A stretch of 64,000 bases of DNA from Rhodanobacter thiooxydans. Lineage in GTDB: Bacteria; Pseudomonadota; Gammaproteobacteria; Xanthomonadales; Rhodanobacteraceae. Where the stretch lies: assembly GCF_021545845.1 (NCBI RefSeq), contig NZ_CP088923.1, positions 1,116,001 to 1,180,000 on the forward strand, in the 5' to 3' direction. Both the position numbers and the translations under genes were made by a program. Position 1 is the stretch's first letter; every line of letters begins with the position of its first letter. Below the pieces are notes generated by a model that did not search any database, was not told where the DNA came from, and saw nothing but the letters and a program-made list of their open reading frames with translations. Positions 8,130 to 16,307 of this stretch are shown piece by piece.

Positions 8130-9183
8130 CCTGATTAGCCTCGACCCTCAGTCGCCCGTCGCGCGATCTGCGACGCCGCCGGCGGACGATAGCGCCATCG
8201 TTGACACCGAGGTAATACACGATGGCCATGAATCTTGTCCAGTTCCAGCCGGGTCTGTCGATGGTGGAGTTCATGCAGCAGTACGGCACCGAAGCGAAGT
8301 GCTACCGCGCGCTGTACCGGTCGCGTTGGCCGCAGGGTTTCCGCTGCCCGGCCTGTGACGAGCGTCGGCGCTGCCGGTTCCGCCGAGGCGCACAGGTCTA
8401 TTACCAGTGCCGCGCGTGTGGGCACCGGACGACCCTCCTCAGCGGCACGATCTTGCAGGCGACCAAGCTGCCGCTGCGCACCTGGATGCTGGCCATCCAC
8501 TTGCTGACCTCGACCAAGACCGACATGGCGGCGCTGGAGCTGATGTACAAGGCCGCCTGGCGCGTCAAGCACAAGATCATGCGGGCCATGGCCGAGCGCG
8601 AGGCGCCGCGCCATTTGTCTGGGTTCGTACAGATCGACGACGCCTATCTGGGCGGGAAATTCAACGGCGGCAAGCCCGGCTGCGGCTCGCCGAACAAGCA
8701 GACATTCCTGATCGCGGTGGAGACCGATGTCGGACTGGAGCACCCGGCCCATGCAGTCATCGAGCAGGTGCGTGGCTTCGACGATGAAAGCATCAAGGAC
8801 TGGCAGGCGCGGTATCTGGCGCCGGATGCCGAGGTCTTCAGGGACGGTCTGTACTGCTTCCGCCGCGTGGCCGACGCCGGCCATGCCCACACGGTGCTGG
8901 AAACGACCGGCGGACGAGCGGCCTGCCAGGTGCGCGGGGCACGCTGGGTCAACGTACTGCTGGGTAACGTCAAGCGCGCGATCAGTGGCAGCTACCATGC
9001 CATCCGCCAGGGCAAATACGCGCGGCGCTATCTGGCCGAGGCTGCCTACCGTTTCAACCGGCGGTTTCGTCTGCGCGAGATGCTGCCGCGTCTGGCCCGG
9101 GCCATGATGCCGTGCAGGCCTCATGCGGAGCCGGTCTTGCGGATGGCCAGCAATTTTCATGGCTGAGGGTCAAGGTAATCAGG
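8130..9183 (+). mobile_element. IS1595-family element (about 1054 bp)
   Basis: The ends CCTGATTAGCCTCGACCCTC (from 8130) and CTGAGGGTCAAGGTAATCAG (from 9163) are imperfect inverted repeats enclosing one intact transposase gene. The flanking octamers (TCTGGATT and TCGAGGTT) are only partly alike, so a clear 8-bp target duplication is not visible. The right end stops 12 bp before the next start codon, and the remaining bases carry that gene's ribosome-binding site. Confidence 0.75.
8222..9166 (+). CDS. IS1595-family (ISXO2-like) transposase
   Basis: 314 residues and apparently intact. An N-terminal zinc ribbon is formed by CPAC (42-45) and CRAC (63-66) before TTLLSGTI. The DDE domain begins at FVQIDDAYLGGK (D139/D140) and continues through AVETD and the final YRFNRRF block typical of ISXO2-like proteins. 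This is the only transposase in the window that looks functional, so it may also mobilise the adjacent 163-bp repeat. Confidence 0.88.
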   Translation: MAMNLVQFQPGLSMVEFMQQYGTEAKCYRALYRSRWPQGFRCPACDERRRCRFRRGAQVYYQCRACGHRTTLLSGTILQATKLPLRTWMLAIHLLTSTKTDMAALELMYKAAWRVKHKIMRAMAEREAPRHLSGFVQIDDAYLGGKFNGGKPGCGSPNKQTFLIAVETDVGLEHPAHAVIEQVRGFDDESIKDWQARYLAPDAEVFRDGLYCFRRVADAGHAHTVLETTGGRAACQVRGARWVNVLLGNVKRAISGSYHAIRQGKYARRYLAEAAYRFNRRFRLREMLPRLARAMMPCRPHAEPVLRMASNFHG

Positions 9184-9195
9184 TCGAGGTTTGTT

Positions 9196-9642
9196 ATGTA
9201 TTTGCTAATAAAGACGCTGCATCTACTGTTTGTAATGGCGTGGGTGGCTTCAGTATTTTACTTGCCTCGGATCTTGGTTAACATTGCTGAGGCAGGTGAT
9301 GAGCTTACGGTGCAAAACCGACTTCAGCTAATGGGGCGGCGGCTGTACGCGTTTGGCAATTTCATGTTCTGCCTGATGTTGTTGTTCGGACTGGCGCTGT
9401 GGGAAGGCTGGCGCATCTGGCCGCGTCAGCTCCCTGATGTGACCTCTTCGACTTACTGGATTGATACCAAACTTGGGTTAGTAGCGGTGCTGCTGGTTTA
9501 TTTTATGTGGGTTGGTCACTTGTTGAAGCTGAATACAGAAGGTGGCGCGCTGCCATCGTCGAAATCCCTTCGCTGGCTCAACGAACTGCCGGTGATTTTG
9601 GTGGTGCTAACGATTTATCTGGTGGTAGACAAGCCTTTTTGA
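9196..9642 (+). CDS. HemJ/CopD-like integral membrane protein
   Basis: 148 residues, four predicted membrane helices. The N-terminus MYLLIKTLHLLFVMAWVASV followed by FYLPRILV matches the HemJ (UPF0093) protoporphyrinogen IX oxidase/CopD-like family, with H9 as the conserved histidine in the first helix and a Lys-Leu-Gly-Leu block (TKLGL) in the third. In a cytochrome-rich cargo a heme-synthesis enzyme would make sense. Against full HemJ function, the gene could equally be a second, accessory copy with a redox role. Start by GGTCGAGG upstream, at the edge of the IS1595 element. Confidence 0.68.
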   Translation: MYLLIKTLHLLFVMAWVASVFYLPRILVNIAEAGDELTVQNRLQLMGRRLYAFGNFMFCLMLLFGLALWEGWRIWPRQLPDVTSSTYWIDTKLGLVAVLLVYFMWVGHLLKLNTEGGALPSSKSLRWLNELPVILVVLTIYLVVDKPF

Positions 9643-9772
9643 GGCAAAGGGACGACGAAACACGTCGACATCGTAAATGCTCGGTGGAGATACCTTGGGC
9701 ATGACGTCCACGGCCGTTGCGACGCTGCCCTGTATTCACACGCCTGGGATGGTGAGCAATAAGGTCATAGGG

Positions 9773-9825
9773 TTAGCAGACTGTTGAGAAACTCCCGGCC
9801 GTGCGGATTGTCATAGCTGCGAATC
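9773..9825 (+). repeat. Relic left end of an IS5-type element
   Basis: TTAGCAGACTGTTGAGAAAC and the following CGGCCG...TGTCATAG...GCGA blocks align with the first about 55 bp of IS copy B (transposase-upstream end). It begins with TTAG, a legal YTAR target. Nothing of the transposase follows; the IS1182-type element at 9835 replaces it. Confidence 0.6.
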
Positions 9826-9834
9826 TAGGAGCGT

Positions 9835-11362
9835 GGGCGGTAGGACCGCAAATACCGGGTTGTCAGGCACCCACGGCGCCGCGGCGGGTGACAGCTGAAG
9901 AGCATTCGGCGCGAAGCGAGAAGCCGTGGTTGGCGGTTGAGGGGCTACCTACGCCCGTCAGGCGGGCGTCGAATGGGGTGAACGGGGCTCCATCGGCCTT
10001 CTTTCATGCCGGCGTCCATCCCATGCGGTGCAGGCGGCGCAAGTTGAGCGCCAGGCACACGAGGTTCCACTTGCCAGTGACGGCGGCGAGGCCGCGCAGG
10101 CTGAATTGGCGGAAGCTGAGGGCTTGCTTGATCCAGCCGAAGGTCGGTTCGCTGATGAATTTGCGTCGGCGGTAGTGATCCTTGCCTTCGGCCGTGGCCA
10201 GGCGCTCGGCCATGCGTTACGTGGCCGGAAATTTGTCGGGATCGGCCTTGCGTGCCGGCTTGTTTTCCCGCCCCAGTGCGATGCAGGCGGCCATCCCACG
10301 GGCTTCCAGTTCGGCGAGGTTGGCTTCACTGGCGTAGCCGGCATCGGCCAAGGTCATGGCGGGCGCGGCGCCGGTGTTGCATCGGACGGCTTCGATCATC
10401 GGCAGCAGCTGAGGGTTGTCCGAGCCGTTGGCGTTGAGCGCGGTGGCGACGATGAGGCGACTGTCTTCGTCCACGGCAGCCTGGGCGTTGTAGCCCTGCT
10501 GGAAGCCGTCGGCGGTCTTCATGATGCGCGATTCGGCGTCGGTGAAGTTGTCTTGCGCTTTGTCTTCGGGCACGCCGAAGGCACGCTTGCAACGGCCGCC
10601 TTTGGGGCCGCGCGTGGGATCGTCGTCACTTCGGCCCGCCTCGTGATCGGCCTCGCGCTGGCGCGCTTCCAGCCGCGCCTTCGCCGCCTGTATGGCTTGC
10701 AAGCGCTCGTCGCGTCGCTTACGTTCTTCGGGCAATGCATCGCCGCGGTGGTCCTTGCCGTAGTGCTGGTCTTCCTGGCGATCTTCCACTTCGGCCCGCT
10801 TGAGCAGCGCCGCGATCTCCGTCTTCAGGCGCGCCTCTTCCTCGCGCATCCGGCCATAGCTCATCGCCTTGCGCTTGCTCGCGTTGGCCTTGACTTTGGT
10901 GCCGTCGATGCCCACGCGCCCCAGCTTCACCAACCCCGCCTCGCGCGCCAGTTGCACCACCGCCACGAACAACATCGAGAACGCCTTCAGATGCACCTGC
11001 CGGAACTCGCGGATCGTGCGGTGCGCCGGGAAGTTGCCCGCCGCCAGTACCCGAAACGCCACGTCTTCTTCCAGCCGCTTGGCGATCTTGCGCGAGGAGA
11101 ACACACCGCTGGCATAGGCGTACACCAGCACCTTCACCATCAGCGCCGGATCGAACGACGGCCGACGCCGGCCGTCGCCCTCGTAGCGAGCGTGGAACAC
11201 GCTCAAGTCCAGCGCATCCACCGCGTCGGAGACGAAATACGCCAAATGCCCCTCCGGTAGCCAGTCCGTCAGCAACGGCGGCAGCAGCAGGGATTGCTCG
11301 GGAGCGTACGGGCGGTAGGTCGTGGCCATGCCGTATTTTACAGGCTGGCGTTTCTACCGCCC
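9835..11362 (-). mobile_element. IS1182-family element (about 1.53 kb)
   Basis: Candidate ends GGGCGGTAGGACCGC (9835) and, inverted, GGGCGGTAGAAACGC (ending at 11362) match at 13 of 15 positions and enclose one transposase gene plus a short non-coding tail. I found no exact target duplication. The boundaries are therefore approximate. Confidence 0.6.
10004..11329 (-). pseudogene. IS1182-family transposase with an in-frame stop
   Basis: The protein starts MATTYRPYAPEQSLLLPP and shows the IS1182 hallmarks: GHLAYFVSD, VGIDGTKVKANASK, the long coiled-coil charged insert, DGFQQGYNAQAAVDE and DAGYASEANL. A TAA at 10217-10219 ends translation after KFPAT. The same frame then continues with RMAERLATAEGKDHYRRRKF, FGWIKQ and LVCLALNLRR to 10004, which is the rest of the catalytic C-terminus. 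A single nonsense change (probably from a lysine codon) thus separates the protein into 370 and 70 residues. Confidence 0.85.
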
Positions 11363-11470
11363 TAGGTGCGATGGCGGCCGCCGCTGCCGCGGCGGGGGTT
11401 TGCAATAGCGGCGAGGCGGCCCAATCATGGGTTGCCACGACCCGCTGGCCCGCGAGCCGAGAACCGCCCG

Positions 11471-12451
11471 ATGGCCCATGAAATCATTGCGCTGATCGCC
11501 GAATACGGCGTGCTGCTGGTGTTCCTCAATGTGCTGCTGACCCAGCTCGGCGCACCGCTGCCGGCGGTGCCGACCCTGGTGGTGGCCGGGGCGCTGGCGG
11601 CGGGCGGGCAGGTGGCGCCGGCGGGGGCGATCGGCGCGGCGGTGGCGGGCGCGGTGCTGGGCGACCTGGCGTGGTTCACCGCCGGCCGGCGCTACGGCGC
11701 CGGGGTGATGCGCCTGCTGTGCCGCATTTCGCTGTCGCCGGATTCGTGCGTGGCGCGTTCCGAGCTGCACTTCCAGCGCTGGCGCGGTGGGGTGCTGCTG
11801 ATCGCCAAGTTCGTGCCGGGGCTGTCGACGGTATCGTCTTCGCTGGTCGGCGCGATGGGCCTGCGGCTGCCGGTGTTCGCGCTGTTCGACGGGCTGGGCT
11901 CGCTGTGGTGGGCCACTCTGGCGGTCGGGCTCGGCTACCTGTTCGCCGCGCAGGTCGATAGCCTGCTGGCCACCATCGCCAGCGCCGGCACCTTGGCGAT
12001 CGAGCTGATGGCGGGGCTGCTGACGCTCTACGTGCTGCTGCGCTGGTGGCGGCGCCAGCGCCTGCTGCGCACGCTGCGGATGGCGCGCATCTCGGTGGAC
12101 GAGCTGTACCGCGAGATCGCCGACGGACATGCCCCGGTGGTGGTCGACGTGCGACCGGCGCAGACGCGCCAGCTCGATACGCGGGTGGTGCCCGGCGCGC
12201 TGCTGGTCGACGATGGCGGCCTTGACCAGCTGCTGCACGGCATACCGCTGGACCGCGAGCTGGTGGTCTATTGCAACTGCCCGAATGAGGTCTCCGCGGC
12301 GCGGGCGGCGAAGCTGCTGATGGCCCAGGGTTACCGGCGGGTGCGCCCGCTGCAGGGCGGCCTGGAGGCGTGGGACGCCGCCGGCTACGGCGTGGAGCGT
12401 CTGCCGGAGACGGCTGCGGCGACCTCGCCCCCCGACGGCGCGCGGGCCTGA
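11471..12451 (+). CDS. DedA-family membrane protein fused to a rhodanese domain
   Basis: 326 residues. Residues 1-200 form a DedA/SNARE-associated (VTT) domain with the GxxxG-rich re-entrant helices and the [17 protein letters not shown] block characteristic of lipid-scramblase-like DedA proteins. Residues about 207-310 form a rhodanese homology domain (VVVDVRP ... [10 protein letters not shown]), with C268 in the active-site loop and GGLEAW near the end. DedA proteins support undecaprenyl-phosphate/phospholipid recycling and membrane-potential homeostasis; the rhodanese would bind sulfane sulfur at the cytoplasmic face. The fusion is known in proteobacteria. The start MAHEII is preferred over an upstream in-frame ATG at 11366, whose translation is unlike any DedA protein. 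Confidence 0.82.
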   Translation: MAHEIIALIAEYGVLLVFLNVLLTQLGAPLPAVPTLVVAGALAAGGQVAPAGAIGAAVAGAVLGDLAWFTAGRRYGAGVMRLLCRISLSPDSCVARSELHFQRWRGGVLLIAKFVPGLSTVSSSLVGAMGLRLPVFALFDGLGSLWWATLAVGLGYLFAAQVDSLLATIASAGTLAIELMAGLLTLYVLLRWWRRQRLLRTLRMARISVDELYREIADGHAPVVVDVRPAQTRQLDTRVVPGALLVDDGGLDQLLHGIPLDRELVVYCNCPNEVSAARAAKLLMAQGYRRVRPLQGGLEAWDAAGYGVERLPETAAATSPPDGARA

Positions 12452-12600
12452 GCCGACCGCCGGGGCCGCCCGCGGCTGGCAAGGGCGCGGGTCGGTGGCC
12501 GCTGGATTCGTCGACCGCCGCGGTTATCATAGCCAGCCCGATCCATCACTCCGGGCGCAACCCAACGCAGACTTGCGGCCGGCTCAACGAGGACACTCCC

Positions 12601-13119
12601 ATGGCACGTGGCGTCAACAAAGTCATCCTGGTCGGCAACCTTGGCGCGGACCCCGAAATGCGCCACACCGGCGGCGGTACCGCCATCTGCAGCTTCAACC
12701 TGGCCACCACCGAGTCGTGGACCGACAAGCAGAGCGGCGAGAAGCAGGAGCGTACCGAATGGCATCGGGTGAAGATCTTCGGCCGGCTGGCCGAGATCGC
12801 CGGCGAATACCTGAAGAAGGGCCGCCAGGTCTATATCGAAGGTTCGCTGCGCACCGACAAGTACACCGACAAGCAAGGCATCGAGCGCTACTCCACCGAC
12901 ATCATCGCCAGCGACATGCAGATGCTCGGTGGCCCCGGCGGTGAAGGCGGCGCCGGCGGCGGCTACCAGCGCGAGCGCCCGCAGGGTGGCCAGCGCCAGG
13001 GCGGCGGCAGCTACGGTGGTGGCCAGTCGCGCGGCGGCGACTATGGCAACGCGCCGAGCCAGTCCCCGGCGCCGGCTCCGGCCGACAACGGCTTCGCGGA
13101 CGACGATATTCCGTTCTAG
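12601..13119 (+). CDS. ssb: Single-stranded DNA-binding protein
   Basis: 172 residues. The OB-fold domain (residues 1-110) starts [19 protein letters not shown] and contains [22 protein letters not shown] glycine/glutamine-rich linker follows, and the acidic tip DDDIPF, which docks partner proteins such as RecQ, exonuclease I and the Pol III chi subunit, ends the protein. Length and layout are typical. It coats ssDNA in replication, repair and recombination. It stands alone, followed by a strong terminator at 13158. Confidence 0.97.
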   Translation: MARGVNKVILVGNLGADPEMRHTGGGTAICSFNLATTESWTDKQSGEKQERTEWHRVKIFGRLAEIAGEYLKKGRQVYIEGSLRTDKYTDKQGIERYSTDIIASDMQMLGGPGGEGGAGGGYQRERPQGGQRQGGGSYGGGQSRGGDYGNAPSQSPAPAPADNGFADDDIPF

Positions 13120-13157
13120 GACATACCTTAGGCCGTCCTTGTACTGATTCCGTCCAT

Positions 13158-13183
13158 AAACCCCCGATCTTTCGGGGGTTTTT
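13158..13183 (+). terminator. Rho-independent terminator of ssb
   Basis: AACCCCCGA-TCT-TTCGGGGGTT hairpin followed by a run of T, 39 bp after the ssb stop codon. Confidence 0.9.
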
Positions 13184-13224
13184 CGTTTCTAGGATTGGAC
13201 GTTCTTGAGGCGATTCCCGCCCTG

Positions 13225-13349
13225 GATCCTCGCCTAAGCAGCACGCCCGCACCGAGATCGAACGTTGGCGCCGCGAGTACAACGAAGAACGACCAAAGAA
13301 GGCGTTGGGCGGGCTGACACCCGCCGCCTACGCGAAGCAGTTACAGTGA
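13225..13349 (+). pseudogene. IS3-family OrfB, C-terminal remnant
   Basis: The last 36 codons of an IS3-type integrase-like transposase: ARTEIERWRREYNEERPKKA followed by LGGLTPAAYAKQLQ and a TGA at 13347. Residues before it are lost. The AT-rich right end, with AACTGTCCCGCTACTC, follows to about 13390. Nothing else of the element is left here. Confidence 0.8.
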
Positions 13350-13436
13350 ACCCGGACTCTAAACTGTCCCGCTACTCAAAGCGGGGGACGTCGCGCCACT
13401 AGCTGGCGTAGCGACGCCGTCGCTCAAGACGCTTAG

Positions 13437-13931
13437 TCATTTACATGCAATGCCCGTCACGTTCTTGGTTTGGCTAGCTCCGCCAAAGGGAACCATGCCT
13501 CCAACAAATTGCGAATTGCCACCAATGATCAGGCTCAAGTCGTACTCCCAAAATATAAGCAGATTACCGCGTCCCGCGTAGCGAGCGATGCCGACAAATC
13601 GGGAATCCAGATCGACTCTACCCTCAACATGACCCTTAGCTTGGATCTTGATCTTGCTGTCTGGGAAGTCAGCAACAGGAATGCTCTCCTTCAAAGGCTC
13701 CCCAGCTAACCGGCCGGCAGGGTATAGGACTAGTCCTAACGTGTTCTGCCCCCAGGGGAGATTTGCAAGAGGAACCACGATATCGCGATCTGTGCAGTTC
13801 CATACCTGCAAGTCGAAGTAGTGTCGACCGTTCTCCACGGTGACTCCCACGGGCCGAACTAAGGAGGTTTGGCCGTAAGCGTAGGTCACCGAGAGTATGA
13901 ATAGAATCAGAGCGCATATGGATCTATTCAT
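13437..13931 (-). CDS. Secreted protein of unknown function
   Basis: 164 residues. A clear signal peptide (MNRSICALILFILSVTYAYG) is followed by a beta-rich domain with DLQVWNCTDRDIVVPLANLP and no family I recognise. Composition is less GC-rich than the neighbours, so it may be recently acquired. The start at 13931 overlaps the end of the preceding 60-codon gene by 8 bp, suggesting translational coupling. An upstream ATG at 13958 would add nine residues before the signal peptide and is less likely. It sits between IS3 and IS630 remnants. Confidence 0.55.
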   Translation of the reverse strand: MNRSICALILFILSVTYAYGQTSLVRPVGVTVENGRHYFDLQVWNCTDRDIVVPLANLPWGQNTLGLVLYPAGRLAGEPLKESIPVADFPDSKIKIQAKGHVEGRVDLDSRFVGIARYAGRGNLLIFWEYDLSLIIGGNSQFVGGMVPFGGASQTKNVTGIACK

Positions 13932-14106
13932 AGAAATTCTTCCTGAGCCAGTTTTCATATCGTCCCTTCATATCTTCTTCACGAACAATTCGGTCCTCAA
14001 TGGCCTTACGGCACTGATCGCACGACTTCAGCGCAGCCAGTTTTTTCCGCAGACAATCCAGTTCCTTGCTATGAGCCCTGACTTCGGATTTGTAGGTATC
14101 TACCAT
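13924..14106 (-). CDS. Small coiled-coil protein of unknown function
   Basis: 60 residues, highly charged and predicted helical (KELDCLRKKLAALKSCDQCR ... KAIEDRIVREED), with a CxxC pair. It overlaps the downstream secreted-protein gene by 8 bp (ATGAATAG), the arrangement of a two-gene unit. No function is recognisable. A chance ORF cannot be excluded, but the amino-acid composition and the overlap favour a real gene. Confidence 0.4.
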   Translation of the reverse strand: MVDTYKSEVRAHSKELDCLRKKLAALKSCDQCRKAIEDRIVREEDMKGRYENWLRKNFYE

Positions 14107-14148
14107 TGAACCTAGATATACTAAGCTGAAAGAAAGTGTCCGAACGTG

Positions 14149-14632
14149 TCAGGCGGCATAGCGGACGGCAGGATGTTGAAAGAAGCCACGTACCAGGGCG
14201 GGACTTTTCTGTAGAGAGCGCAGGAAAGCCATGGCGTGACGCTTGAGATGATCGGGCCCGCTCAAGGCCAACCGGCCGAGCTTGTGCCGTTTGAGGTGAT
14301 TCCACACCAGCTCGTCCGGATTCAGGTCCGGGCTGTACGGCGGCAACTGGAACAAACGCAGTTGTCCTTGCGTGCTGGCGACAAACTGTTTCACGGCGCG
14401 CGAACGGTGCACCGGATGACCATCGACGATGAGGAAGACAGGGCTGTCACGATGGACCATGAGCCGCTTGAGGAAGTCGATGAACTTGGCCGTCGTCAGG
14501 GTTCCCGGACAGCAGGCGAACCGCAACTCGCCGCGCGTGCTGACCGCCGAAATGAAGTTCGGAGGCGCAATAATTACGCCCGGAGCCGTGCGAATTTCGC
14601 AGCGGAGAACGGCCATACCATCGACGACGGCA
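14149..14632 (-). pseudogene. IS630-family transposase, 5'-truncated
   Basis: The DDE_3 half of an IS630 transposase: FISAVSTRGELRF, FLIVDGHPVHRS (second Asp) and the hallmark PPYSPDLNPDELVWNHLK, with the catalytic Glu. The N-terminal helix-turn-helix half is missing: the homology stops at about 14632, where the APC permease gene ends. The right end lies near 14140. Confidence 0.8.
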
Positions 14633-16138
14633 TCACTCCGCGTCGGCCTGTTCCGGACAGGCCGGGTTTTGCCGGTCAGCTGTTTCGCCCGGGATATCGG
14701 GCCAGGAGTTGGGCGAGACCTGTCCGGCTTGCTGTTGGCCGCGGCGGTAAAACATCAGCCCGACGCCGATCAGCAGCACCGAGCCGCCCACCACCTTGAG
14801 CAGGAACAGGCCGGGGCTGCTGTTGTCGGCAGGTGGAATCATCGAGGTGACGATCGCCAGCAAGGTAACTGTGAAACCGGTCAGCCCGACCAGCCAGCAG
14901 CCGAGGGTGCCACCGGGGGACAAGTTGACGCCTTCGTTGCGACCGGCGGCGCGGTGGCGCAACAGCGGGAATGCCAGCAGGATGTACAGCAGAGGCAACA
15001 GCGACATGATGGCGGTCATGTCGACCAGGATGATGTAGGCCTCGTGGATGCTAGAGCCGGACAGCGCAGCCGTCAGCACCAGTGACGTCAGGATGCCCTG
15101 GGTAATCAAGGCCACATGGGGCGTGCCGTACCTGGGGTGCAGACGCCCCAGCGCGGCGGGCAGATAGCGGTCGACGCCGACCACGAAGGGCAGGCGCGCC
15201 GTACCCGTGATCCACGCGGAGATGGAGCCGATCGTGCCGATCGTGACGAGCCCTGCGGTCAGCGGCCCGAACATCGGCAGGCCGATCCGTTCTCCGATTG
15301 CAGACAGTGCCTGGGGAATGCCGGCGATGATGTCGATCGTCGACGCGGGCAGCGCGATCAGCAAGGATGCGGTGCCGGCGATATAGATGGCGGCAATCAC
15401 CACGCAGGAAATCAGCGTGGCGCGCGGAATCTGCCGGCGGGGATCCCTGATTTCTCCGCCGAGTATCAACCCGAGTTCAAGGCCCTGGAAGGCGAGGGCG
15501 ATCGTCGCGAAGGTGGAAAAGGTCGCGAGCTTGCCGAAGTCGGGCATCACGTTCGCTGCGGTGATCGTCGTGGCCTGGCCGAGCCGGTACGTGGCCACGG
15601 CGCCCGCGGCGAGGATGAGTGCCGCTGCCGACCAGGTCGCGATGCCGCCGATGTTCTGCAGCCACTTGACGCGTTCGAGGCCGAAGATGCCCAGCCCGGT
15701 CGCGGCCCACAGCACCGTCAGGCAGTACACGAGGTGGTAGCCGCTGTCGCCGGCATGCGCCAGCCAGCGGTCGCCGCCGACATGGAGAAAGATGCCGGCG
15801 CTGAACAGCAGCGCGAACGGGAAATAGACCAGGTTGGAGACCCAGTAAGTCCAGCCGGCGATAAAGCCATGCATGTCGCCGAATGCCGTCTTCGACCACA
15901 GGTACAGGCCGCCTTGTCCGGGTACGCGCGAGCTCAGCTCCAGCACCGCGAGGGCCAGCGGGATGAAAAAGCCAATGAGTCCCAGCAGCCAGAGAACCAG
16001 GCTTGAAGGCCCGACCTGTGCCGCCATCGACAGCCAGCGCAACGCGACGATCGCCGCGATGTTGAACAGCACCAGATCCCACGTTCCCAGCACGCGACGC
16101 AGGCCCGGTTCGTTCTTTGCTGCTTGTGTTGTGGCCAT
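14633..16138 (-). CDS. APC-superfamily permease
   Basis: 501 residues with about twelve membrane segments. Helix 1 carries LGTWDLVLFNIAAIVALRWL, and the first-half consensus PGQGGLYLWSKTAFGDMHGFI is the APC signature (amino acid/polyamine/organocation family). GREIRDPRRQIPRA-like residues (GGEIRDPRRQIPRA) follow helix 6. The start is set at 16138 by GGGAGG, nine bases upstream; an in-frame extension to 16288 has no membrane-protein character. It lies 169 bp behind the sugar symporter in the same direction and may be read from the galactoside operon, although an amino-acid-type carrier is unexpected there. Substrate unknown. Confidence 0.82.
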   Translation of the reverse strand: MATTQAAKNEPGLRRVLGTWDLVLFNIAAIVALRWLSMAAQVGPSSLVLWLLGLIGFFIPLALAVLELSSRVPGQGGLYLWSKTAFGDMHGFIAGWTYWVSNLVYFPFALLFSAGIFLHVGGDRWLAHAGDSGYHLVYCLTVLWAATGLGIFGLERVKWLQNIGGIATWSAAALILAAGAVATYRLGQATTITAANVMPDFGKLATFSTFATIALAFQGLELGLILGGEIRDPRRQIPRATLISCVVIAAIYIAGTASLLIALPASTIDIIAGIPQALSAIGERIGLPMFGPLTAGLVTIGTIGSISAWITGTARLPFVVGVDRYLPAALGRLHPRYGTPHVALITQGILTSLVLTAALSGSSIHEAYIILVDMTAIMSLLPLLYILLAFPLLRHRAAGRNEGVNLSPGGTLGCWLVGLTGFTVTLLAIVTSMIPPADNSSPGLFLLKVVGGSVLLIGVGLMFYRRGQQQAGQVSPNSWPDIPGETADRQNPACPEQADAE

Positions 16139-16307
16139 CGTGCGCCTCCCGAAGCATGGGCAGTGGATTCGACGGCGGAGCGCGGCGCCGGCAGGGAACG
16201 AACAGGCCAGGCCCGGCGTATCCGTTGGCGACAGGGGTTGCGGCAGGTCCTGTCGGCAGGGCATTTCCCCGCCGCGCATCCACGTCACCGCCGCGCGTTC
16301 GTTCCAG

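Noticed and set aside
8122..9191. 8-bp target duplication around IS1595
   Set aside because: The flanking octamers agree at only five of eight positions.
9825..11378. Imperfect direct repeat CTAGG-N-GCG near both ends of the IS1182-type element
   Set aside because: The left copy ends before the element but contains mismatches and does not abut the inverted repeats consistently; not accepted as a target duplication.
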